NCBI GenBank assembly: GCA_041906185.1
Contig: JAYRJQ010000002.1
Span: forward strand, 124,001-188,000
DNA: 64,000 nucleotides
From: Roseateles_B sp041906185
GTDB lineage: Bacteria; Pseudomonadota; Gammaproteobacteria; Burkholderiales; Burkholderiaceae_C
Reading direction: 5' to 3'
Part shown: in pieces, positions 1 through 9,710 of the stretch
Layout: every line of letters starts with the position of its first letter
Numbering within the stretch: position 1 is the stretch's first letter
The notes under the pieces: model-generated
Told to the model about the DNA's origin: nothing
The model's input: only the letters and a program-made list of their open reading frames with translations
Databases searched by the model: none
Position numbers and translations under genes: made by a program

Positions 1-52
1 ACGGCCCGGTTGGCTCCAGCCCGGGATGAGGTGGATGATTTGCCCGGAGTTC

Positions 53-937
53 TCAGGAGGTGCCGAGCCATTCCAGGAGCAGGCGACGCACGCCAGGCTC
101 CCACGTCGGCAGACGCAGCCCGAAATCGGCCTCGAAGCGCCGGCAGTCCAGGCGCGAGTTCAAGGGGCGCCGCGCGGGCGTCGGGTAGTCCTGGCTCGCA
201 ATGCCCACGACCTCCTGGCAGCGCAAGACCTGACCCTGGCGGCGGGCCTCGTCGATCACGAAGCGGGCGTAGTCGGCCCAGTTCGTGCTGCCCTGGGCAG
301 CGAGGTGATACAGGCCGCCCGCGGCCGGCTCGCGCAGGCATTGGCGCAGCGCATGGGCGCTGCAGTCGGCCAGCAGCTCGGCGCCGGTGGGCGCGCCGAT
401 CTGGTCGTTCACCACGCGCAGCTGCTCGCGCTCGGCGGCCAGGCGCAGCATGGTCTTGGCGAAGTTGCCGCCCCGTGCCGCGTACACCCAGGAGGTGCGC
501 AGGATCAGGTGCCGGCAGCCGCTGGCCTGGATCGCCTGCTCACCCTCGAGCTTGGTCTGGCCGTAGACGCTCAGCGGCCCGGTCGCGGCGGCCTCGTCGC
601 GCGGGTGATCGCCGCTGCCATCGAAGACGTAGTCGGTGCTGTAGTGCAGCAGCGGCGCCCCGCGGTCCTTCGCGACCCGCGCCAGCCGGGCGACGGACTC
701 GGCGTTGACGAGGCGTGCGCGTGCAGGCTCGCTCTCGGCCTTGTCGACGGCGGTGTAGGCCGCGGCATTGACGATGGCGTCCGGAGCGAGGGCGCGGGCG
801 AGCGCCTCGAGCCGATCGGGATCCTCGAAGTTGGCGCCTTCGGCGCGGCCCGCAGACAGCAGCTCACCGAGCGGCGTGAGCGCACGCTGCAGCTCCCAGC
901 CGAGCTGACCCGAGGCACCGAGCAGGAGGATCTTCAT
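53..937 (-). CDS. rfbD: dTDP-4-dehydrorhamnose reductase
   Basis: Last step of dTDP-L-rhamnose synthesis: NADPH-dependent reduction of dTDP-4-keto-L-rhamnose, cytosolic. The 294-residue protein is full length for this SDR-type family. It has the nucleotide-binding motif GASGQLG at residues 7-13, STDYVFDG at 100-107, and the catalytic pair Y125/K129 in YGQTK. I start at the ATG at 937, because the longer open frame only adds residues that overlap rfbB and have no family character. It lies 10 bp downstream of rfbB on the minus strand, so the two are co-transcribed. About 50 bp follow to the window edge with no start codon visible; rfbA/rfbC are expected beyond. A copy of the dispersed GCAAGACCTGACCC motif lies inside the gene at 223-236. 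Confidence 0.95.
   Translation of the reverse strand: MKILLLGASGQLGWELQRALTPLGELLSAGRAEGANFEDPDRLEALARALAPDAIVNAAAYTAVDKAESEPARARLVNAESVARLARVAKDRGAPLLHYSTDYVFDGSGDHPRDEAAATGPLSVYGQTKLEGEQAIQASGCRHLILRTSWVYAARGGNFAKTMLRLAAEREQLRVVNDQIGAPTGAELLADCSAHALRQCLREPAAGGLYHLAAQGSTNWADYARFVIDEARRQGQVLRCQEVVGIASQDYPTPARRPLNSRLDCRRFEADFGLRLPTWEPGVRRLLLEWLGTS
223..236 (+). repeat. dispersed GCAAGACCTGACCC motif, copy 1 (in rfbD)
   Basis: Exact 14-base core, followed by T instead of C. It lies antisense within rfbD, where it encodes the residues GQVLR and brings the codons GGT and TTG, which are uncommon in this GC-rich gene set. Confidence 0.6.
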
Positions 938-947
938 GGGGCCCGCT

Positions 948-2006
948 TCATGCACCGTACTGCTGCTGGAGCCAGTCGCGGTAGGCGCCGGACTGCACAC
1001 GTTGCACCCAGTCGGGATGGTCGAGGTACCACTGCACCGTCTTCCTGATGCCGCTGGCAAAGGTCTCGGCCGGCCGCCAGCCGAGCTCGCGCTCGATCTT
1101 GCGGGCGTCGATGGCGTAGCGGCGGTCGTGGCCGGGGCGGTCCTTCACGTAGGTGATCAGGCGGCTGTAGGGGCCGGCCGCGTCGGGGCGCAGCTCGTCG
1201 AGCAGGGCGCACACCGTCTTCACGATGTCGATGTTGGCCATCTCGTTCCAGCCGCCGATGTTGTAGGTCTCGCCCACGCGGCCCTCGGCCAGCACGGCGC
1301 GGATGGCCGCGGCGTGGTCGCGCACATAGAGCCAGTCGCGGATCTGCTGGCCGTCGCCATAGACCGGCAGCGGCTTGCCCGCCAGGGCGTTGACGATCAT
1401 CAGCGGGATCAGCTTCTCGGGGAAGTGATAGGGCCCGTAGTTGTTCGAGCAGTTGGTGGTGAGCACCGGCAGACCGTAGGTGTGGTGCCAGGCGCGCACG
1501 AGGTGGTCACTGGCGGCCTTGGAGGCCGAGTAGGGGCTGTTGGGCTCGTAAGGGTTCGTCTCGGCGAAGGCGGGATCGTCGGCCTTGAGCGAGCCGTAGA
1601 CCTCGTCGGTCGAGACATGGTGGAAGCGGAAGGCGGCGCGCTCGGCCTCGGGCAGGGCCAGCCAGTGTTGGCGGGCGGCCTCCAGCAGGGTGTAGGTGCC
1701 TTCGATATTGGTCTTGATGAAGGCGCCGGGGCCGCTGATGGAGCGGTCCACGTGGCTCTCCGCGGCGAAGTGCAGCAGGGCGCGCGGGCGGTGCTCGGCC
1801 AGCAGGCGGTCCACGAGGGCGCGGTCGCCGATGTCGCCCTGCACGAAGTGGTGGCGGGCGTCGCCCTGGAGCGAGGCCAGGTTCTCGAGGTTGCCCGCGT
1901 AGGTGAGGGCATCGAGGTTGACCACCGGCTCGTCGCACTGGGCGAGCCAGTCGAGGATGAAATTGCTGCCGATGAAGCCGGCGCCGCCGGTGACCAGGAT
2001 TGTCAT
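948..2006 (-). CDS. rfbB: dTDP-glucose 4,6-dehydratase
   Basis: Converts dTDP-glucose to dTDP-4-keto-6-deoxyglucose, the second step of dTDP-rhamnose synthesis, with bound NAD+. The 352 residues match the family length. GGAGFIG at residues 7-13 binds NAD. STDEVYG at 132-138 carries the catalytic Asp134/Glu135 pair, and YSASK (Y159, K163) is the SDR catalytic motif. It lies between manC (61 bp upstream) and rfbD (10 bp downstream) in the minus-strand EPS operon. The order rfbB-rfbD without rfbA or rfbC in view implies that the other two genes lie beyond the left edge. Confidence 0.96.
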   Translation of the reverse strand: MTILVTGGAGFIGSNFILDWLAQCDEPVVNLDALTYAGNLENLASLQGDARHHFVQGDIGDRALVDRLLAEHRPRALLHFAAESHVDRSISGPGAFIKTNIEGTYTLLEAARQHWLALPEAERAAFRFHHVSTDEVYGSLKADDPAFAETNPYEPNSPYSASKAASDHLVRAWHHTYGLPVLTTNCSNNYGPYHFPEKLIPLMIVNALAGKPLPVYGDGQQIRDWLYVRDHAAAIRAVLAEGRVGETYNIGGWNEMANIDIVKTVCALLDELRPDAAGPYSRLITYVKDRPGHDRRYAIDARKIERELGWRPAETFASGIRKTVQWYLDHPDWVQRVQSGAYRDWLQQQYGA

Positions 2007-2067
2007 GTGAGGAACCTCAGGGCCTGTCTGCCACGATGGATGCCCATCCTAGCGGACGACCGGCCCC

Positions 2068-3507
2068 TCATTTCCGTCCATAACTGTCATCAAAACGGAC
2101 AATATCGTCCTCGCCGAGGTAGGAGCCGGACTGCACTTCGATGATCTCCAGCGGCACCTTGCCCGGATTGGCCAGGCGGTGAACCTGCCCCAGGGGGATG
2201 TAGGTGCTCTGGTTCTCCGAGAGCAGCAGCACCTGCTCGCCGTTGGTGATCTCGGCGGTGCCGGAAACCACGATCCAGTGCTCGGCGCGGTGGTGGTGCA
2301 TCTGCAGGCTCAGGGACGCGCCGGGCTTGACCATGATGCGCTTGACCTGGAAGCGCTCGCCCATGTCGATGCTGTCGTACCAGCCCCAGGGGCGGTAGAC
2401 CTTGCGGTGCAGGTTCTGCTCGGCGCGTTGGCGCTCGCTGAGCTGGCTGACGATCTTCTTGACGTCCTGGCTCCTGCTGCGATCGGCCACGAGCACGGCA
2501 TCGGCCGTCTCGACGATGACGATGTTGTCCAGGCCGACGGCGCTCACGAGGCGGCTGCTCGCGTGGATCAGCGTGTTGTGGCTGTCCGCCAGGAGGGCGT
2601 CGCCCACGGTGGCGTTGCCGGCGGCGTCCTTGGGCGCGACCTGCCAGACGGCATCCCAGGCGCCGAGGTCGTTCCAGCCGGCGTCCAGCGGGACCATGTG
2701 CAGCGGGATGTCGCTGCCCGGGCAGCGCTCCATCACGGCGTAGTCGACGGATTCGGCCGGCACGGCGGCGAAGAGGGCCTTGTCGGGGCGCACGAAGAGG
2801 CCGTCGGGCTGCGCGCCGCCGAAGGCCGCGCGCGTGGCGACGTCGATGTCCGGGCGGAAGCGCAGCAGGGCCTGCAGCCAGGTGCTGGCGCGCATCACGA
2901 ACATGCCGCTGTTCCAGAAATAGCCGCCGGCCGCGAGGTAGCCCTCGGCGGTCGCGAGGTCGGGCTTCTCGACGAAGCGCTCGACCTGCCAGTGCTCGCC
3001 CTCGGCGCGGCCCTTGATGTAGCCGAAGCCGGTCTCGGGGCGGTCCGGCGTGATGCCGAGGATCACGATGCCCCCGCCCTCGGCCAGGCGCACAGCCCGC
3101 TGCAGTGCCGTGGTGAAGGCGGCCTCGTCGACCACGGTCTGGTCGGCGGGCGTCACCACGAGCACGGGGTCCTGGCCCGCGGCCAGCGCCTGCAGCGCGG
3201 CGAGGCTCACGGCCGGCGCGGTGTTGCGGCCCACGGGCTCCAGCAGCACGGCGGCGGTCTCGATCTTCGCGTCACGGAGCTGGTCCAGCACGAGGAAGCG
3301 GTGCTCCTCGTTGCCCACGATGAGGGCGGGCAGGGCGGCGATGTCCGCCGAGGCGAGGCCGGCCACGCGCCGGACCGCCTGCTGGAACAGGCTCTGCGTG
3401 CCGGACAGCACCAGGAACTGCTTGGGGAAGCCGGCGCGGGAGAGCGGCCACAGCCGCGTGCCGCTGCCGCCGGCCATGATGACGGGTTGGATCTGGATCG
3501 TGCTCAT
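2068..3507 (-). CDS. manC: mannose-1-phosphate guanylyltransferase / mannose-6-phosphate isomerase
   Basis: Makes GDP-mannose for exopolysaccharide. This is the bifunctional type II form of about 480 residues. The N-terminal nucleotidyltransferase signature is at residues 11-31 (MAGGSGTRLWPLSR followed by PKQ). The C-terminal cupin isomerase domain includes the metal-binding cluster MHHHRAEHW and the ending DSYGRK. The ATG at 3507 is chosen because it places the signature at the usual distance from the N terminus; the upstream extension overlaps the end of galE's spacer and is not family-like. It sits 37 bp after galE and 61 bp before rfbB, in the same operon. Synonyms in other genomes are cpsB, xanB and algA. 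Confidence 0.95.
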   Translation of the reverse strand: MSTIQIQPVIMAGGSGTRLWPLSRAGFPKQFLVLSGTQSLFQQAVRRVAGLASADIAALPALIVGNEEHRFLVLDQLRDAKIETAAVLLEPVGRNTAPAVSLAALQALAAGQDPVLVVTPADQTVVDEAAFTTALQRAVRLAEGGGIVILGITPDRPETGFGYIKGRAEGEHWQVERFVEKPDLATAEGYLAAGGYFWNSGMFVMRASTWLQALLRFRPDIDVATRAAFGGAQPDGLFVRPDKALFAAVPAESVDYAVMERCPGSDIPLHMVPLDAGWNDLGAWDAVWQVAPKDAAGNATVGDALLADSHNTLIHASSRLVSAVGLDNIVIVETADAVLVADRSRSQDVKKIVSQLSERQRAEQNLHRKVYRPWGWYDSIDMGERFQVKRIMVKPGASLSLQMHHHRAEHWIVVSGTAEITNGEQVLLLSENQSTYIPLGQVHRLANPGKVPLEIIEVQSGSYLGEDDIVRFDDSYGRK

Positions 3508-3544
3508 GTGTGTTCGGTGGATGCGGGCGGCAGGGCGCAAGCGC

Positions 3545-4558
<1,014 letters not shown>

Positions 4559-4571
4559 GGTGCGGGCGGCG

Positions 4572-5825
4572 TCAGCGCAGCATCAGCTGCGCACTGCAGC
4601 CGAAGGCATTGGCGTTGTAGGGAAGGGAGAACTGGGTCGAGGTGCTGCTGCGCTGCTCGCGCGAGAGCTGGCAGCCCAGCTGCGTGTTGCGCCAGGGCAT
4701 CCAGCTCGCGCCCATCGAGAGCACGCGGTTGCTGTCGCTGCCGTCGATGGCCTGGCCGAGGTTGCTCGTGTAGCGCAGGTCCCGGTGGGTGCTCAGCACG
4801 CTGGCGTTGAGCGCGATCTTGGCGCTGAGCTCGTAGGTCGCGGCGACGCGCAGCGAGGTGCTGCTGCGGTTGTTCTCGGTGCGGATCAGGCCGGAGAACA
4901 GGCTGCTGCTGTCCTGCCCGGCATCGCGCGCGAGCTGGGTCGAGAGGCGCAGCTTCGGGCTGGGCTCCCAGTTCCACTGCACCGAGCCGGTGAGGCCGCT
5001 GACGTCGTTGGCGGCCGTGACGCCGTAGCGGGTCCGGGCGTGGCCGAGGCGGGCGTTGTAGCTGCTGGCACCGCCGGGCTCCCAGTCGAGGCTGAGGTTC
5101 ACGTCCTTGCGGTCCAGGTCCTCGCCGATGCCGCCCGCGACGACGCGCTCGAAGTAGCTGCCGCGGGTCACGCGCCCGCTGACGCCGAGCTTCAGGCCGG
5201 GGCGGGGGCGGTAGTTCACGCCCACGTTGCTGCTGTGCTGGCGGTAGTTGTAGGGGCGGTAGCTGGCGAGGCTGTAGCGGTCACGCAGCCAGCCGACGCC
5301 GCCCTCCAGCTGCCAGGCGCCGGCGAGCCCGTAGCGGACCTGGGCGCCGAGCTGGTCGGTCGTCTGCACATTGCGTTCGGACACGCTGGGACGGTCGCCG
5401 GGGTTGAAGGCGGCCAGCGAGCGGTTCGTGCTGCCGTTGAACGAGCCGCCGAGCTTCTCGAAGGCTTCCCAGCTGAGGCCGCCCGAGAGGCTGTAGCCGC
5501 TGTTGTCCAGCGAGCGGCTGTGGCGGTAGCGCTGCTGGCGCACGGCGGCGTCCAGCACCAGGCGCTGGCGGCCGTAGATCTGGTCCAGCCCCGCGCGCAG
5601 GCTGGCACTGCCGACCCAGTCGCTGCTCTGGGGGCTGCCGTCGCTGAGCCGGTAGAGGTTCGAGACGTGCGTGAGGCCCGCACCGACGCCCACGTAGTAG
5701 GGGTTCGTCTCCGCCGCAGCCTGCAAGGACACCAGCAGCAGGGCGGCCCCCGCCGTCGAGGAGGCGGGCCAGGGGCGCAGGACCGGGCGTGCGGGGCGGG
5801 TGGGGCGGACGGAGGACAGGGGCAT
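4572..5825 (-). CDS. EPS-locus outer-membrane beta-barrel protein (EpsL-like)
   Basis: The protein has 417 residues. It has an Arg-rich N terminus, a hydrophobic stretch at about 25-37 and a likely signal-peptidase site after LQAAA. The rest is rich in alternating hydrophobic/polar segments with many Ser, Thr, Tyr and Arg residues, ending in a short aromatic/leucine C terminus, as in outer-membrane barrels. Position and architecture fit the EpsL family found in exosortase-linked exopolysaccharide loci, where the barrel is thought to help export polymer. It lies between the initiating glycosyltransferase (36 bp) and galE (13 bp). The barrel fold is well supported; the family assignment is from memory and context, and the export role is inferred. 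Confidence 0.72.
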   Translation of the reverse strand: MPLSSVRPTRPARPVLRPWPASSTAGAALLLVSLQAAAETNPYYVGVGAGLTHVSNLYRLSDGSPQSSDWVGSASLRAGLDQIYGRQRLVLDAAVRQQRYRHSRSLDNSGYSLSGGLSWEAFEKLGGSFNGSTNRSLAAFNPGDRPSVSERNVQTTDQLGAQVRYGLAGAWQLEGGVGWLRDRYSLASYRPYNYRQHSSNVGVNYRPRPGLKLGVSGRVTRGSYFERVVAGGIGEDLDRKDVNLSLDWEPGGASSYNARLGHARTRYGVTAANDVSGLTGSVQWNWEPSPKLRLSTQLARDAGQDSSSLFSGLIRTENNRSSTSLRVAATYELSAKIALNASVLSTHRDLRYTSNLGQAIDGSDSNRVLSMGASWMPWRNTQLGCQLSREQRSSTSTQFSLPYNANAFGCSAQLMLR

Positions 5826-5861
5826 GGGCGGCGTCAGCGGGGTTGTCTTCGGGCGATGTCT

Positions 5862-7256
5862 TCAGTAGGCATTGCGGTCGAGCACCACCAGCCGGACGGT
5901 GCGCGCGATGATCTGGAGGTCCAGTCCGAGGGACCAGTTGCGCAGGTACTCCAGATCGTATTCGACCCGTGCGCGCATCTTGTCCAGAGTATCGGTCTCC
6001 CCGCGAAGCCCGTTCACCTGCGCCCATCCCGTGATCCCGGGCTTGACCTTGTGCCGGACCATGTAGGCCTTGATGAGCTCCCGGTACTGCTCGTTGTGGG
6101 CCACGGCATGCGGGCGCGGCCCGACGATGCTCATGCGACCCTGCAGCACATTGAAGAACTGCGGCAGCTCGTCCAGCGAGGTGCGGCGCAGGAAGGCGCC
6201 GAAGCGGGTGACGCGGGGGTCGTCCCGCGTGGCCTGGCGCACCTGCGGGGTGTCGTCCATGACGCGCATCGAGCGGAACTTGTAGACCTTGATCTCCTCG
6301 CCGTCCAGCCCATTGCGCCGCTGCTTGTAGATCACCGGCCCCGGGGAACTGAGCTTCACCCCGACGGCGATCAGCAGCATCAGCGGGGCCACCAGCAGCA
6401 GGATCAGGCTGGCCAGGACGAGGTCGCTCAGGCGCTTGACCAGCGCGTTGCTGCCGGTGAACGGGGTGTCGCAGATGCCCACGACCGCCATGCCGTTGAG
6501 GTCCTGCAGCCGGCCCTGGATGATGCTGATGCCGAAGACGTCGGGCACGAAGAACAGCGAGGCCGTGGTGCCCTGCAGCTGCTCCAGCAGCGCCACGATG
6601 CGGGGTTGCGAGCCCAATGGCAGGGTGATGTAGACCTCGCGCACGTTGTGGCTGCGGATGAAATGCGCCAGGCCGTCCAGTGCGCCCAGGTGGTGATCCC
6701 GCGCCTCGGCGTGCACCCGGTCGCCCCGGCGGTCGTCGAAGAAGCCCAGCAGCTCGCGGCCCTGCGTGCTGTCGGCCTGCAGCGCCTGTGCGACCTTCGC
6801 CCCGAGCGGCCCTGCCCCCACGATGACGGCGCTGCTGCGCGCGCGTGGCTGGCGGGCCCGCCAGCGCAGCAGGCGGTGCCCGATGCCCACGCTGGCCCAT
6901 TGCAGCAGCGGCGTGAGGCCGGCCCACCATGCCAGCACCCGGGTATCGAAGTAGCCCAGGCTGCTGGTGGCGTAGGCAAACGCCCACAAGATGCCCAGCA
7001 GGACGAGCCAGTGGCTGACGATGTCGGTGATGGCGCTGACGGGGTGCGTGCTGAAGCGGTCGCGGCCCGGGAAGGTCAGCGTGAAGACCAGCAGGCACAG
7101 GACATAGCCCGCACGGATCAGGGGCTCGTCGAACCAGGCGCTGACGGCCAGGAAGCAGGCGACGTTGAGGCTGGGCTCCAGGAACGCCGCGACCAGGGCC
7201 GGAACCGGCTGGGGGGCGCTGTAGAAGGTTCTCTTGTAGCTGCGGTCCTCGAACAT
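5862..7256 (-). CDS. undecaprenyl-phosphate sugar-1-phosphate transferase (WcaJ/EpsB-like)
   Basis: Starts EPS repeat-unit synthesis by moving a hexose-1-phosphate from a UDP-sugar to undecaprenyl phosphate at the inner membrane. The 464 residues are typical of the long polyprenyl-glycosylphosphotransferase class. There are hydrophobic N-terminal segments to about residue 120, a Rossmann-like domain with GAGPLG at 148-153, and a membrane re-entrant helix at about 275-300. The catalytic domain has YKQRR at 310-314, KFRSM at 326-330, TSLDELPQ at 359-366 and GPRPH at 379-383. Start ATG 7256; the upstream open frame is proline-arginine spacer. It is the first gene of the minus-strand EPS operon, divergent from ubiJ. 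The sugar (probably glucose) is a family inference. Confidence 0.9.
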   Translation of the reverse strand: MFEDRSYKRTFYSAPQPVPALVAAFLEPSLNVACFLAVSAWFDEPLIRAGYVLCLLVFTLTFPGRDRFSTHPVSAITDIVSHWLVLLGILWAFAYATSSLGYFDTRVLAWWAGLTPLLQWASVGIGHRLLRWRARQPRARSSAVIVGAGPLGAKVAQALQADSTQGRELLGFFDDRRGDRVHAEARDHHLGALDGLAHFIRSHNVREVYITLPLGSQPRIVALLEQLQGTTASLFFVPDVFGISIIQGRLQDLNGMAVVGICDTPFTGSNALVKRLSDLVLASLILLLVAPLMLLIAVGVKLSSPGPVIYKQRRNGLDGEEIKVYKFRSMRVMDDTPQVRQATRDDPRVTRFGAFLRRTSLDELPQFFNVLQGRMSIVGPRPHAVAHNEQYRELIKAYMVRHKVKPGITGWAQVNGLRGETDTLDKMRARVEYDLEYLRNWSLGLDLQIIARTVRLVVLDRNAY

Positions 7257-7476
7257 CTGGCAGGGGCTCCGGCGCCGGGCGGGCCGCGCACAAGGCGTGC
7301 GGGACCGGTCGGCGGCTGATTCTCTCTCAAGTCCCGATGGACACGGCGCGTGGCGCCCCCCAGGGGCGGGGTCGGGTCTTGCCCCTGACAGGGCTTCGGG
7401 CGGCACGCCGCCCTGCCTCGCTGCGAACTCAGCCCCGCCTCAGCCCGGGCCTGGCCGGCCTGCCTACAATCCGCGC
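7257..7476. promoter_or_regulatory. divergent spacer between EPS operon and ubiJ
   Basis: This 220-bp spacer must hold the EPS operon promoter on the minus strand and the ubiJ promoter on the plus strand. Visible elements are a -10-like TACAAT at 7465-7470, six bases before the ubiJ ATG; a copy of the dispersed motif at 7368-7383; and a GC-rich inverted repeat at 7398-7413 with 7-bp arms and a 2-nt loop. I cannot place the EPS promoter. Confidence 0.5.
7368..7383 (-). repeat. dispersed motif, copy 2 (variant, EPS/ubiJ spacer)
   Basis: Read on the minus strand it is GGCAAGACCCGACCCC, with one change from the consensus (T to C). It is in noncoding DNA upstream of the EPS operon. Confidence 0.5.
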
Positions 7477-7992
7477 ATGATTCAAGACTGGTCGACGCTC
7501 CTCGCGCCGGCGGTGCAGGACCGCATCGCCCTCCTGCTCAACCACGTCCTCTCCCGCGAAAGCGTGGCGACGGACCGCCTGCGTCCCCATGCGGGTCGCG
7601 TGCTGCGCGTGCACCTGGCCGGCTGGCCGGCGCTGCTGCCGGCCGCGCCGGACATGCTGCTGGCCATCACGCCCGCCGGCCTGTTCGAGCGCCTGGACGG
7701 CGCGCCGCAGGAGGCGCTGCGCCTCGAGGTCGACGCCAGCAACCCCGCGGCCCTCGCGCTGGGCGCCCTCAGCGGTGCCAAGCCGGGCGTGCAGGTCCAG
7801 GGCGATGCCGCCCTCGCCGGCGACATCAGCTGGCTGATGGACAACCTGCGCTGGGACATCGAGGACGACCTCGCCAAGCTCGTCGGCCCCATGCCGGCGC
7901 GCCAGCTGGCCCGCTGGAGCCAGGCCGCGGCCCAGGCCTGCGGCGCCTTCGCGCGCGGTGCGGCCGGCTTCATGAAGTCCCGCGGCGGCTGA
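7477..7992 (+). CDS. ubiJ: ubiquinone biosynthesis accessory factor UbiJ (SCP2 domain)
   Basis: Lipid-binding accessory protein of the aerobic ubiquinone pathway, thought to present hydrophobic intermediates to the Ubi enzymes. The 171-residue protein has a sterol-carrier-protein-2-like domain (about 45-115, hydrophobic strands around AGWPALLPA and LLAITPAGLF). Its acidic helix with DNLRWDIEDDLAKLVG near 123-138 is typical of UbiJ. ubiB follows 18 bp downstream, the conserved arrangement. The ATG at 7477 is taken over the longer frame because family similarity starts there. There is no Shine-Dalgarno sequence, and TACAAT ends 6 bases before the ATG, so the message may be leaderless. Confidence 0.88.
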   Translation: MIQDWSTLLAPAVQDRIALLLNHVLSRESVATDRLRPHAGRVLRVHLAGWPALLPAAPDMLLAITPAGLFERLDGAPQEALRLEVDASNPAALALGALSGAKPGVQVQGDAALAGDISWLMDNLRWDIEDDLAKLVGPMPARQLARWSQAAAQACGAFARGAAGFMKSRGG

Positions 7993-8010
7993 TCCAGGAA
8001 CGTCTCCCCG

Positions 8011-9582
8011 ATGCGCTACTTCGCCCGCCTGCTGGTCATCAGCTGGACCATCTTCAAGTACGGCCTGGACGAGCTGGCGCTGTCCGGCTTCCGCCGCCAC
8101 CGGCTGCTGGGCTTGCTGCACCGCCTCGTGTCCGTGGGTCGGGCCTGGGAATTGCCGCGCGGCGTGCGCCTGCGCCTGGCGCTGGAGCATCTGGGGCCGA
8201 TCTTCGTCAAGTTCGGCCAGGTGCTGTCCACCCGCCGGGACCTGGTGCCCGACGACATGGTCGAGGAGCTGGCCAAGCTGCAGGACCGCGTGCCGCCCTT
8301 CCCGGCGGCGCAGTCGCGGGCGCTGGTGGAGAAGGCCTTCGGCAAGCCCATCGAGGAGCTCTTCGCGACCTTCGAGGCCGAGCCCGTGGCCAGTGCGTCC
8401 ATCGCCCAGGTGCACTTCGCCACGCTGAAGGACGGCCGCGAGGTTGCCGTCAAGGTGCTGCGCCCGGGCATGCTGGACGTCATCGAGGACGACCTCGCCC
8501 TGCTGCGCACGCTCGCCGGCTGGGTGGAGCGCTTCTCGGCTGACGGCCGGCGTCTGAAGCCGCGCGAGGTGGTGGCGGAGTTCAACAACTACCTGCACGA
8601 TGAGCTCGACCTTGTGCGCGAGGCCGCCAACGCCACGCAGCTGCGCCGCAACATGGACGGCCTCGGCCTCGTGCTGGTGCCGGAGATGATCTGGGAGCTC
8701 TGCACCCAGCAGGTCATCGTGATGCAGCGCATGCACGGCGTGCCCATCTCGCAGATCCAGCGCCTGCGCGACGCGGGCGTGGACATCCCCAAGCTGGCCC
8801 GCGACGGCGTCACCATCTTCTTCACCCAGGTCTTCCGCGACGGCTTCTTCCACGCGGACATGCACCCGGGCAACATCCAGGTGAGCCTGGATCCGGCCAC
8901 CTTCGGCCGCTACATCGCGCTGGACTTCGGCATCATCGGCACGCTCACCGAGGTCGACAAGGAATACCTGGCGCAGAACTTCATCGCCTTCTTCCGCCGC
9001 GACTACAAGCGCGTGGCCGAGCTGCACATCGAGTCCGGCTGGGTGCCGGCTTCCACGCGGGTGGACGAGCTCGAAGGCGCCGTGCGGGCGGTCTGCGAGC
9101 CGCACTTCGACCGGCCGCTCAAGGACATCTCGCTGGGCCAGGTGCTGATGCGCCTGTTCCAGACGTCCCGCCGCTTCAACGTCGAGATCCAGCCGCAGCT
9201 GGTGCTGCTGCAGAAGACGCTGCTGAACATCGAGGGCCTCGGCCGCCAGCTCGACCCCGAGCTGGACCTCTGGGCGACCGCCAAGCCCTTCCTCGAGCGC
9301 TGGATGAACGAGCAGGTGGGCTGGCGCGCGCTGCTCAACGGCATCAAGAAGGAGGCGCCGCGCTACGCGCAGTTCTTCCCGGAATTCCCCCGCCTGCTGC
9401 ACGACGCCCTCAAGCGCCAAGGCCAGTCCACCGACGAGACGGCCCTCCTGCGCGCGATGCTGGTGGAGCAGCGGCGCACCAACCGCCTGCTGATGGGCTT
9501 CCTGCTGGCCCTGGGCGGCTTCGTGCTGGGCCTGCTGGCCACGCCCTGGCTGCTGCGCTTCTGGACTTCCCTGATGCACTGA
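8011..9582 (+). CDS. ubiB: ubiquinone biosynthesis regulatory protein kinase UbiB
   Basis: Atypical ABC1/ADCK-family kinase-ATPase needed for ubiquinone synthesis, held at the inner membrane. The 523 residues are standard length. Hallmarks: the KxGQ motif KFGQ at 67-70, an Ala-rich loop ASASIAQVH near 127-135 replacing a Gly-rich P-loop, the nucleotide lysine in AVKVLRPG (K148), HADMHPGN in the catalytic loop and DFGIIG for metal binding. A C-terminal hydrophobic segment (LLALGGFVLGLLATPWLL) is the membrane anchor. It lies directly downstream of ubiJ and is presumably co-transcribed with it. Confidence 0.96.
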   Translation: MRYFARLLVISWTIFKYGLDELALSGFRRHRLLGLLHRLVSVGRAWELPRGVRLRLALEHLGPIFVKFGQVLSTRRDLVPDDMVEELAKLQDRVPPFPAAQSRALVEKAFGKPIEELFATFEAEPVASASIAQVHFATLKDGREVAVKVLRPGMLDVIEDDLALLRTLAGWVERFSADGRRLKPREVVAEFNNYLHDELDLVREAANATQLRRNMDGLGLVLVPEMIWELCTQQVIVMQRMHGVPISQIQRLRDAGVDIPKLARDGVTIFFTQVFRDGFFHADMHPGNIQVSLDPATFGRYIALDFGIIGTLTEVDKEYLAQNFIAFFRRDYKRVAELHIESGWVPASTRVDELEGAVRAVCEPHFDRPLKDISLGQVLMRLFQTSRRFNVEIQPQLVLLQKTLLNIEGLGRQLDPELDLWATAKPFLERWMNEQVGWRALLNGIKKEAPRYAQFFPEFPRLLHDALKRQGQSTDETALLRAMLVEQRRTNRLLMGFLLALGGFVLGLLATPWLLRFWTSLMH

Positions 9583-9710
9583 GGGGGCGTTGAGGCCGGA
9601 TTTCGCCCCTGCCTCGCGGATAATGCGCGCTTTTGAGCGCCGAACCGGCCGGATCGCGCGCATCCTCCTGGCCCCTTTTTGCCACGCCCGCCTCGCCGCG
9701 GGCCTCTGAC